Part shown: positions 8,926 through 16,600 of the stretch, one piece after another | Numbering within the stretch: the first letter of the stretch is position 1 | How the letters are laid out: each line of letters opens with the position of its first letter | Source: an uncultured Clostridia bacterium | GTDB lineage: Bacteria > Bacillota > Clostridia > Christensenellales > Borkfalkiaceae | Length of the DNA: 56,235 nucleotides | Direction of reading: 5' to 3' | Assembly (NCBI GenBank): GCA_944362555.1 | Contig: CALVTL010000009.1 | Location: forward strand, 1-56,235 | Translations under genes and position numbers: made by a program | The notes under the pieces: generated by a model | Databases searched by the model: none | What the model was told of the DNA's origin: nothing | What the model saw: only the letters and a program-made list of their open reading frames with translations

Positions 8926-8975
8926 GCAATATATAACACTTTTTGTAATGTCTTATAAAAAAATGAAAACAGGTC

Positions 8976-9006
8976 TTGACAAGCAGGGGGGTGCGCGTGG
9001 TATAAT
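8976..9006 (+). promoter_or_regulatory. Promoter with extended -10
   Basis: TTGACA (8976-8981), a 19-bp spacer and TATAAT (9001-9006) preceded by TGG, i.e. an extended -10 that can compensate the long spacer. It serves the membrane protein at 9037. Confidence 0.7.
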
Positions 9007-9036
9007 GGAAACTGATAGAATAAGGAGGAATTCACC

Positions 9037-10497
9037 ATGCAGTATCTCATGCTTGCAGCCATCACGCCGCTGCATATCGTCCTGTTTGCGGTCGCAGCTA
9101 TCCTGATCGCCGCGCTCGTCGTTTTGGGCGTCGTCTTTGCCTGCGTCAGACGCAAAAAGACCCCGAAAGTTGAGGACGTATCGGAAAATCTGCAACCGGC
9201 CCCCGCAGAGCCCGTTGAGGCATCCGATGCGAAGGCAGAGCCAGTCGTGGAAGAACCCGTTGTGGAAGAGCCCGTTGAGGCATCCGATGCGAAGGCAGAA
9301 CCCGTCGTGGAAGACCCCGTCGTGGAAGACCCCGTTGTGGAAGACCCCGTCGCGACAGAATCCAATGCGGAGACAGAACCCGAACCCGAGCCCGTTCCCG
9401 AGGAACAGCCCGCGCCCGCGGCAGAGCCTGCGCCTGCGGAGCAACAGCCCGCGCCCGCCGAGCCCGTCCGCACCGTATATGTTTCGGAGGATGGCTGGTT
9501 TGTGCGTGTACGGTACGACAAGAGTTTTGAGGCAAAGCTCATCCAAGGGGACGACGCGCTCAAGCGCCGGTACTCCGAGCTCAAACAGGAGCTTCTGTCC
9601 TATAAAAAGGTGTCGGCGCGCAGGAGCTGGCAGCACGAGGCGTTCCGTCTGGGCAGGGGACCCGTCGCAAAGCTCGTCGTGCGCGGCAAGACGCTGCGCC
9701 TCTATCTTGCGCTCGACCCCGCTCCCTACGAGGGCAGCAAGTTCCTTGTGGAGGACGCATCCGAACACGCCAAGTTTGAAAAGACGCCCCTTCTCTACCG
9801 CATCAAAAACGACAGGCGCTGCCGCTATGCCAAGGAGCTCATCGCGGCAGCCGTTGCGTCGGCGGGCGGCGTGCGCGGGGAGGACTGCGCCGAGGACTTC
9901 TCCCAAATCCCCTTTGAGGACACCAAGGCACTCATCGACCGCGGGCTCGTGCGCATCGTGGAGGTGCGCCGCCGCACGCCCGGCGAGGGCGCGACCGACC
10001 TTCCCGACGAGGACTTGGAGGACGAGGACGCCGCCGGACCCGAAGACCTTTTGGAAGAGCCCGAGGAAGAGCCCGTTCCCGAACCTGCGCCCGCTCCCGA
10101 GGAAGAGCCCGAACCCGAGCCCGTTCCTGAACCCGAGCCCGCGCCGCTGCCCGATCCCGCTGCGGAACACCGCGTCAGCGTGACCGTCGCCGAGCAACTC
10201 ATGGCGGACGAGGAGGCGGAGGCGCTCGAGCTGGAGGCGGAGACCAAAAGCGACAAGGGCAGGCAGACCATCGTGAACATCGACACGCTGGGCGAATACT
10301 TTGCGGACGGCGAGCGCGTCACCATAGAGGAGATGCGCGAGCGCATTCCCTTCTTCGACAGGCGCGCCACGGCGGTCAAGGTGCTCGCGCGCGGCGTGCT
10401 CAACAAGCAGCTCGAGGTGGAGGCGGACGACTTCTCGCTCGCGGCGGTCAAGATGATCGCGCTCCTGGGCGGCAAGGCGTACATCCGTAAAGATTGA
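9037..10497 (+). CDS. Membrane-anchored E/P-rich protein with ribosomal-L15-like C-terminal domain
   Basis: A 486-residue protein of unknown function. One N-terminal TM segment (about residues 8-35) is followed by RRKK, so the bulk should be cytoplasmic. A Glu/Pro/Val-rich low-complexity linker fills residues 45-143. A compact domain at 145-275 (FVRVRYDKSFEAKLIQGDD, WQHEAFRLGRG, GKTLRLYLALDP, KNDRRCRYAKELI) is one I know only as an unnamed domain in gut Clostridia. A second acidic Pro-rich linker lies near 335-385. The tail, residues 413-486 (VNIDTLGEYFADGERVTIEEM, VKVLARGVLNKQLEVEADDF), resembles the uL15 fold. AAGGAGG precedes the start. Confidence 0.75.
   Translation: MQYLMLAAITPLHIVLFAVAAILIAALVVLGVVFACVRRKKTPKVEDVSENLQPAPAEPVEASDAKAEPVVEEPVVEEPVEASDAKAEPVVEDPVVEDPVVEDPVATESNAETEPEPEPVPEEQPAPAAEPAPAEQQPAPAEPVRTVYVSEDGWFVRVRYDKSFEAKLIQGDDALKRRYSELKQELLSYKKVSARRSWQHEAFRLGRGPVAKLVVRGKTLRLYLALDPAPYEGSKFLVEDASEHAKFEKTPLLYRIKNDRRCRYAKELIAAAVASAGGVRGEDCAEDFSQIPFEDTKALIDRGLVRIVEVRRRTPGEGATDLPDEDLEDEDAAGPEDLLEEPEEEPVPEPAPAPEEEPEPEPVPEPEPAPLPDPAAEHRVSVTVAEQLMADEEAEALELEAETKSDKGRQTIVNIDTLGEYFADGERVTIEEMRERIPFFDRRATAVKVLARGVLNKQLEVEADDFSLAAVKMIALLGGKAYIRKD
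9208..9354 (+). repeat. 60-bp and 15-bp in-frame repeats in the E/P linker
   Basis: The block beginning CCCGTTGAGGCATCCGATGC recurs at 9211 and 9271 (60-bp period). It is followed by 15-base units coding V-E-D-P-V up to about 9354. Such repeats probably vary in number between strains. Confidence 0.8.
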
Positions 10498-10514
10498 TTT
10501 TTCGGGAATTGAAA

Positions 10515-10552
10515 GGGCGGGGCGTCGTTTGCTTGACGCGCCGCCCGTCTTT
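10515..10552 (+). terminator. GC-rich terminator-like hairpin
   Basis: GGGCGGGGCGTC (10515-10526) pairs with GACGCGCCGCCC (10535-10546) with one mismatch; the following T-run is poor (GTCTTTAT). It overlaps the -35 of the next promoter. Confidence 0.6.
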
Positions 10553-10562
10553 ATGATATAAT
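10533..10562 (+). promoter_or_regulatory. Promoter for the TM1266-ABC operon
   Basis: TTGACG (10533-10538), an 18-bp spacer and TATAAT (10557-10562). The -35 lies within the right arm of the preceding hairpin. Confidence 0.65.
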
Positions 10563-10673
10563 CAATTCCGCCTGAACGGAAAGAGCTTTCTGACCGCAAA
10601 GGGGATGAACAAACAAGTCTGCACGCCTGCGGCGTGCCTGTTCCCCTTGCGCTTCGGGCAGGGGGATTTTTTT
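10563..10673 (+). promoter_or_regulatory. Structured 5' leader with terminator touching the start codon
   Basis: CCCCTTGC (10643-10650) pairs with GCAGGGGG (10658-10665) and is followed by A and seven T that run straight into the ATG at 10674. The GGGGG that could act as SD lies in the hairpin. An alternative fold pairs GGGGA...ACA (10601-10611) with TGTTCCCC (10639-10646) around a strong GCACGCC/GGCGTGC hairpin (10621-10637), and would break the terminator. I do not recognise a known riboswitch class. Confidence 0.6.
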
Positions 10674-10922
10674 ATGGAAGAAAAGCGCATCTGCGTGCTC
10701 TCGGTCATCGTCAAGGACCGCGTCGCGGCGGAGCGGCTCAACGCCCATCTCTCCGCCTACGGGGAATATGTCGTGGGCAGAATGGGCATCCCGTACCGCG
10801 AAAAGGACGTCTCTGTTCTGTGCGTGGTGCTCGACGCTCCCGTCTCCGTCGTAAACGCCTTGACGGGCAAGATCGGAAAGCTCGAGGGCGTCTCGGCAAA
10901 GACGCTGTTCAGCCAGTATTAA
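10674..10922 (+). CDS. TM1266-family putative iron-only hydrogenase system regulator
   Basis: An 82-residue ACT-like protein. MEEKRICVLSVIVKDR, GEYVVGRMGIPYREKDVSVLCVVLDAP and LTGKIGKLEGVSAKTLFS fit the family annotated as putative regulator of the [FeFe]-hydrogenase system, whose true ligand is unknown to me. An in-frame ATG at 10605 would add 23 residues lying over the leader hairpins; this extension does not look like the family, so I use 10674. The gene is 22 bases from the lipoprotein gene, so it shares an operon with an ABC transporter, not with hydrogenase maturation genes. Confidence 0.8.
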   Translation: MEEKRICVLSVIVKDRVAAERLNAHLSAYGEYVVGRMGIPYREKDVSVLCVVLDAPVSVVNALTGKIGKLEGVSAKTLFSQY

Positions 10923-10944
10923 AAAACCTTTCGGAGGAATTTGT

Positions 10945-12021
10945 ATGAAGAAGTGTTTTGTGTTGGGCGCAGCCCTTCTGATGGGTGCGTCGCTGTGTGC
11001 CTTCGCCGCCTGCGACGAAGGGGAACAAAATGATGGCGACGGAACGGGAACGGGGAGCGCTTCCGCCTTCCGTATGGCGGGCGATCTGCAGTCTCTGTAC
11101 GGCGAAAACGGATACCCGCAGGCGGTTTTGGTCGCCAAAAAGTCTCTGATCGAGGGAGACGCAGCCGCCGTCGGCACGCTCGTTTCCTACATGGAGGGGA
11201 GCGCGGAGTACCTCGCCTCCTGCTCGGCACAGACGGTCGTCGACGCCCTCGCGCCCTACTACACGCAGGGCATGACGCCCTCGCTCAACGCCAAAAACCT
11301 CACCCAAGAGGTCATTTCGCACTGCTCCGTCGCCTATCATTCCGCGGCGGAGGAGGCAACGCGCACCCGCGTCGACAATTATCTTGCGGAGATGATCGAA
11401 GTGGACGAGAGTGCCGCAAAGAAGGTTTCGGAGGCGTTCTATTATACGGGCACGGTGCAGGCGGGAACGTCCGATAAGAGCTACACCGTCTATGCGCCCG
11501 ACGGCGCGCCCGCGCTCGCCCTCGCCAATGCCATCGCAAAGCAGGGGGAAGGGGAGACGTTCGACTTCCGCATCGTCGCGTCCGATACCATCGGCGCGCA
11601 GGTCACCAATGCGGACGCCGCAAAGAATGCGGATTTTTGCATCATGCCCGTCAATGCCGCCGCAAAGGCGCTCGGCACGGGCGAAAAATATCAGATGCTC
11701 GGCGTCGTCACGAACGGGAATATTTACTTTCTGACGACGGGCGACAACGCCGCGCTCACCAAAGACAACCTCTCCTCGCTCAAAGGAAAGACGATGGGCG
11801 TCGTGCAGCTTCCCAACGTGCCCGGGCTCACGCTGCGCGCCGTGCTCGAAAAATACGGCGTTCCCTATCAGATCCTCTCGAACGACAGCGAGCCCGCCGC
11901 CGATAAGCTCAACTTAAAGGCGATGACGCCCGACAACGTGACGCCCGCCTCGGGGTGCGATTACTATCTCTGCCCCGAACCCGCTGCCAGCGCCAAGATC
12001 GCCGCAACGGCAGGCAAATAA
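10945..12021 (+). CDS. ABC transporter substrate-binding lipoprotein (NMT1/TauA-like)
   Basis: A 358-residue exported lipoprotein. The signal peptide MKKCFVLGAALLMGASLCAFAAC has a lipobox FAAC with lipidated C23. The mature part has the two-lobe pattern of the SsuA/TauA/ThiY group (TMGVVQLPNVPGLTLRAVLEKYGV). GGAGG (10933-10937) sets the start. A permease begins 7 bases later and an ATPase after that, so it delivers the substrate to them. The substrate cannot be read from sequence; thiamine precursors, sulfonates and other small anions are all handled by relatives. Confidence 0.85.
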   Translation: MKKCFVLGAALLMGASLCAFAACDEGEQNDGDGTGTGSASAFRMAGDLQSLYGENGYPQAVLVAKKSLIEGDAAAVGTLVSYMEGSAEYLASCSAQTVVDALAPYYTQGMTPSLNAKNLTQEVISHCSVAYHSAAEEATRTRVDNYLAEMIEVDESAAKKVSEAFYYTGTVQAGTSDKSYTVYAPDGAPALALANAIAKQGEGETFDFRIVASDTIGAQVTNADAAKNADFCIMPVNAAAKALGTGEKYQMLGVVTNGNIYFLTTGDNAALTKDNLSSLKGKTMGVVQLPNVPGLTLRAVLEKYGVPYQILSNDSEPAADKLNLKAMTPDNVTPASGCDYYLCPEPAASAKIAATAGK

Positions 12022-12027
12022 GGGTTT

Positions 12028-12774
12028 ATGAACAAACGGAACGCGCTGTTATCGGCGGCAGCCGTCGTCGCGCTGTGGCTCGCGTGGCTTGTCGCCTATA
12101 CCTGCGTGAAGAACGACTATGTGCTCCCTTCCTTCTGGGATGCTTGCCGCGAAACGGGACGCCTCCTTGCGAGCGCGTCCTTTTGGCGCGCGCTCGGCAA
12201 CACCTTCTTGCGCACGCTCTGGGCGTTCCTCATTTCCCTCGCGCTCGGCGTTCTGCTTGCGGTCGCGGCGCATCTTTCGCGCGGGCTGCGCGCCTTTTTA
12301 TCGCCCGTCATTTCCCTGCTGCGCACCCTTCCGACCATGGCGGTCATTCTGATGTTGCTCCTGTGGACGACGCCCGCCGTCACGCCTGTCATCGTCTCGG
12401 CACTTGTGCTCTTTCCCGCCGTCTATGCGGCGGCGCTCGCCGCGCTCGACGAGGTGGGGGAGGCGTACGGCGAGCTCGTCCGCTCCTTCCGCGTTCCGCT
12501 CGCGCGCAGGATATTTCAGATGTATCTGCCCCTCTCCGCGCCCGTTTTATTAAAACAGGCGGGGGGGATCTTCTCGCTGGGGCTCAAAGTCGTCATCTCG
12601 GGCGAGGTGCTCGCCGCTACCTACCGCTCCCTCGGCGGCATGATGCAGGAGGCGAAGATGTATCTCGAAATGCCCACGCTCATGGCGCTCACCCTGCTGG
12701 TCATCCTCCTCGGCTTTCTTCTGGAGGGCGCGTGTTATCTTTCCTATCGCCTGATCGTGAGGTGGCGGCAATGA
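12028..12774 (+). CDS. ABC transporter permease (SsuC/ThiX-like)
   Basis: A 248-residue inner-membrane permease of the BPD_transp_1 family. It has about six hydrophobic segments. The cytoplasmic EAA-type loop appears as ALDEVGEAYGELVRSFRVPLARRIFQMYLPLSAP near residue 150, which contacts the ATPase. It begins 7 bases after the binding protein stop and its stop overlaps the ATPase start (ATGA at 12771-12774), indicating translational coupling. Confidence 0.9.
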   Translation: MNKRNALLSAAAVVALWLAWLVAYTCVKNDYVLPSFWDACRETGRLLASASFWRALGNTFLRTLWAFLISLALGVLLAVAAHLSRGLRAFLSPVISLLRTLPTMAVILMLLLWTTPAVTPVIVSALVLFPAVYAAALAALDEVGEAYGELVRSFRVPLARRIFQMYLPLSAPVLLKQAGGIFSLGLKVVISGEVLAATYRSLGGMMQEAKMYLEMPTLMALTLLVILLGFLLEGACYLSYRLIVRWRQ

Positions 12775-13430
12775 ATCTTCTCCACATTACCAAGCGCTAC
12801 GGCGACCGCCTCGCCCTCGACGACGTCTCGCTTGCGCTGCGCGAGGGGGAGCTGTGCGCCGTCCTCGGCGAGAGCGGCGCGGGCAAGACAACGCTTTTGA
12901 ATGTGCTTGCGGGACAGACTTCTTACGAGGGAACGGTCGAAGGCGCGCTGCCCTGCTCCTATCTCTTCCAATCCCCCAAACTCCTGCCCAACCTGACGCT
13001 GGAGGGCAATCTTCGGTTTGTGCTCCCCAAAGACAAGTGGGACGGCGTGGGGGAGATGCTCCGCCTTGTGGGGCTCTCCGGGCGCGAAAAGTCGTACCCG
13101 CACCAGCTTTCGGGGGGTGAACGGCAGCGCGTCGCCATCGCAAGGGCGTTTTTGTACCCGCATGAGATGCTGCTCATGGACGAGCCGTTCTCCTCGCTCG
13201 ACCTCTCCTTAAAAAAGTCGCTTTTGGAGCTCGTCGCGGCGCTCCACAAAGGCACGCAAAAGACGGTCGTCTTCGTCACGCACGACGTGCACGAGGCAGC
13301 CGTGCTCGCCCGCCGCGCCGTTGTGTTGAAATGCGGGCGTATCGTCGGCGACATCCCCGTCGGCGGCACGCACGACTTCTTCGCGCATCCGCCCGCAGAG
13401 GAGGAGCTCGTCCGCCTGCTCATGAACTGA
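12771..13430 (+). CDS. ABC transporter ATP-binding protein (SsuB/ThiZ-like)
   Basis: A 219-residue ATPase energising the preceding permease. Walker A GESGAGKTT, Q loop LFQSPKLLPNLT, signature LSGGERQRVAIARAF, Walker B MLLMDEPFSSLD and switch H in VFVTHDVHEA are all present, so it should be active. Its start overlaps the permease stop. At 219 residues it is slightly shorter than most SsuB proteins (about 250), mainly at the C-terminus. Confidence 0.93.
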   Translation: MNLLHITKRYGDRLALDDVSLALREGELCAVLGESGAGKTTLLNVLAGQTSYEGTVEGALPCSYLFQSPKLLPNLTLEGNLRFVLPKDKWDGVGEMLRLVGLSGREKSYPHQLSGGERQRVAIARAFLYPHEMLLMDEPFSSLDLSLKKSLLELVAALHKGTQKTVVFVTHDVHEAAVLARRAVVLKCGRIVGDIPVGGTHDFFAHPPAEEELVRLLMN

Positions 13431-13451
13431 ACGCATATTTTTTCACAGATT

Positions 13452-13482
13452 CGGCATTCCTGTTAAGGGAGTGCCGTTTTCT
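13452..13482 (+). terminator. Intrinsic terminator after the ABC operon
   Basis: GGCATTCC (13453-13460) pairs with GGAGTGCC (13468-13475), followed by GTTTTCTTTT. Confidence 0.75.
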
Positions 13483-13520
13483 TTTATAAATAAGGAAAAA
13501 TTCCCACCCGCTTTTTTGAA

Positions 13521-13574
13521 TTTTGTCATAGATTTCGTTGACATTTTGTCATGACCGTGTTAGAATGTTGTCAT
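13521..13574 (+). promoter_or_regulatory. Promoter with three phased TTGTCAT repeats
   Basis: TTGACA (13538-13543), a 17-bp spacer and TAGAAT (13561-13566) form the promoter of the giant surface protein. TTGTCAT occurs at 13523, 13546 and 13568, i.e. every 22-23 bp, placing copies upstream of, within and downstream of the core promoter on about the same helix face. GTCATGAC (13548-13555) is a perfect palindrome. A regulator binding site is inferred. Confidence 0.65.
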
Positions 13575-13621
13575 AGAAATTTGTGACTAACGCGCCGCTT
13601 TATGCGGTGCGGAGGAGAAAT

Positions 13622-16600
13622 ATGAAACAAAGGAAACAGACGGCGGGCGATATGATGACGCTCGGGGGCGAAGGGATCCCCCGTCCCGTCCGCAAAAAGG
13701 GGAGGTTGCGCCTCAAAGCCAAGCAGCACCGCCGCCTGAAAAAGGGGCTCGCCGCCGCATCTGCCGTCGCCATCGTGGTGGGCGGCACGTTCGGCATCAA
13801 CGCGCTCTTCTTCAACAAGGCTGCGCCCAACACCGTCGCCGAGGGGTTCGACACCATCTGTCTCGAACTTCCCACCGACGGCTCCACGCCCGATCTTCAT
13901 TCCGCGCTCGAAAATATCGGCTACATGAACGCGCGCTTTCAGGCGCAGGACGTGTGGTATTCCGAGATGCAGGGCTCCGTCAACACCATGCTCTCCCAGC
14001 AGGTGAACACCTGGAAGCAGTATTCGGACGGCGTGCTCATCCAGACGGACATCACCACGTCCAGCCTCATCAACTCCGCCAAGCAGTTCTGCTGGGTGGG
14101 CGACCGCGTCATCTGGCGCGAGGCGGCGGGCGGGCCCTCCACTTATGACGGCATCGACACCGCCTGGAAGGACGGCGCGCCCTACGGCAATATGTCGGTG
14201 GAGGACTATAAAGTTTCCCGCGGGCTCCCGGGCACGGCGTTCTCCGTGTATGTCATCAACGAGGAGACGCTTTTGGATGCCTCCGAAGTCACCGCGAACG
14301 GGGACGGGACGTACACGCAGACCTACCATCTCGACCCTGCGACCGACAAGGCGCCCGCTTACTACGTCAACCAGATGATGTACACGGGCGGGCTCACGTC
14401 GCTGCCCACCTTCGACTATATCACCGTCACCTACACCTTCGACGCAACGTGGCAGGTGCTCTCCTCCGAGATCGAGGAGGCGTACACCGCTACCAAGGGC
14501 GTCAACGCCAAGTGCACGGCGACCTATTCGACGCAGTATGAATACGGCACCGACCGCGCCTATTCCACCGCCTACGACGACTATTTCAAGAGCTATGCCG
14601 ACAAGCCCGCCACGGGCGCGCCGACGGAGCAGGAGCTCACGGCTGCCGACTGCCTTGCCGAGGCGTTCGGCACCGTTCTCACGCAGCCCGTCACCTTCTC
14701 CTTGCAGCTCACGCTGAACGGGCAACCCTTCGAGGGGCTCGTCTATGTGGACGCTTCCGATACGTCCGCCCTCTCTCTTCGCGCGCGCATCGGCGAGGTG
14801 TTCCTGCAATATGCGGGGGAGGACGTGTTCCTGCGCTACGGCGACGGGGTGAAGGTAAAGCTCTCCGTTTCCGAACTCACCGCGCTCATCTCCTCCCTCA
14901 CGGAAGGGGAGGAAGTGCAGACGATGGCAAGCAAAGAGGGGGGCATCTCCTTCGATACCGACGAACTGCTCGCTCAACTCGGCAGCGGCTCGTTCACCGT
15001 CGCGGAGGACAAGAGGAGCGCCACGCTCTCCTCCGAGCTCTCCCTCATGGGCTTGCAGCTCCCCGTTACCTTCCGTTTCCTCGTCGGGGAGGACGGCGCC
15101 GTCACGTTGGGAGACGTCGCCGCACGGCTCACCCTCGGCAATACCGAGCTCGGCGCAACGCTCGCCTTTTCGCAGGAGGAACTTCCCGCCCTCACCGAGC
15201 AGGAGGCGGCGGGCTATGTTCCCCTCATGCCCTATGTGCAGAACGTGCTCTCCGTCCTCTCGGGCGAGGCGCTCCGCGTCGGCGTCTCCTATCAAATGGG
15301 GGATCTCGCCGTCGAGGGCTCGCTCGACGTCATGACGGACGAGTTGTGCGTGCAGGGTACGCTCACCGTTGCGTATAAGAGCGCCAAAAAGGAGCTCTCC
15401 TTCCTCTTTGCGGACGGCACCGCCTATCTCGCGGTGGACGGTATCCGCATCAAGGCGGACGTCACGGAGGCGCTCGCCCTGCTCGGAAACTTCGTTGAAC
15501 TTCCCGAAATGCCCGAACTTCCCGATGTTTCGGCGCTCGACTTCGGGCAGCTCGTCTCCACCGCGCTCTCGCCCGAATTTGCCGCGCTCTTTGCGGTGAG
15601 TGAGGCGGACAACGCACTTTCTCTCGCCGTCAAAGGCACGGAACTTCTCAAGGCGTTCGGGGTGGACTTCGCGCTCGGCGACGTGCAGCTCTCCGTCGAA
15701 GAAGGCGAAATTTCCGCCGCCGCGCTCGGGGCAGAACTCACGCTCACGGCGGGCGAGGCGTTCAGTTATTCCACGGACGGCTATGTGGACGGCGTTGCGC
15801 TTGCAAAGAACGTGCTTGCCCTCTTGCAGAACGATTACCTCTGCGCGGACATTGCCTACGCCGCGGGCGAGCTTGCTGTGAGCGGCACGGTGACGCTGGA
15901 CGTGAATAAACTTGCCGCCAAGGGCACGCTCGTGCTCAACTATAAGTCGGCGACCAAGACGGTCGGCGTTCTCTACGCGGACGGCGCGGTGTACGTCGAG
16001 GTCGAGGGCATCAGGCTCACGGCAAACGTGGAGGAGCTTGTCTCCCTCATCGGATCGCTGCTCGGCAAAGACGTCACGCTCGACACGCCCGAAGGTGACC
16101 TCATCGAGCAAGTCCTTTCTCTCAACTTTGCGGAGCTTGTCTCCATCTCGGAGGGCGAAACTTCCGTTGAAATTCTCTTAAAGGGTACGGAACTTCTCAA
16201 GGCGTTCGGCATCGACTTCGCGCTCGGCGACGTGCAGCTCTCCGTTACGGAAGGCGAAATTTCCGCTGCCGCGCTCGGGGCAGAGCTCACGCTCACGGCG
16301 GGCGAGGCGTTCAGCTTCACGACGGACGGTTATGTGGACGGCGTCAAACTCGCGCAGAACGTGCTCACGCTCTTGCAGAACGATTACCTTTGCGCGGATA
16401 TTGCCTACGCCGCGGGCAACCTTGCCGTGAGCGGTACGGTGACCGTGGATATGAACGCGCTCGCCGCAAAGGGCACGCTTGTCCTCAATTATAAATCGGC
16501 GACCAAGACGGTCGGCGTTCTCTATGCAGACGGCGCGGTGTATGTCGAGGTCGAGGGCATTAAACTCACGGCAAACGTGGAGGAGCTCGTCGCTCTCATC

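Noticed and set aside
10605-10673. 23-residue extension of the TM1266-family protein, or a leader peptide
   Set aside because: It coincides with hairpins, has no spaced SD and no run of one amino acid; it cannot be excluded as a translated leader.
11955-12770. Long in-frame extension upstream of the ATPase
   Set aside because: It overlaps the lipoprotein and permease genes; the ATGA junction and protein length favour 12771.
13571-16111. 846-codon minus-strand frame opposite the giant gene
   Set aside because: Antisense to the repeat protein, no SD or promoter; repeated antisense frames recur with the 549-bp period.
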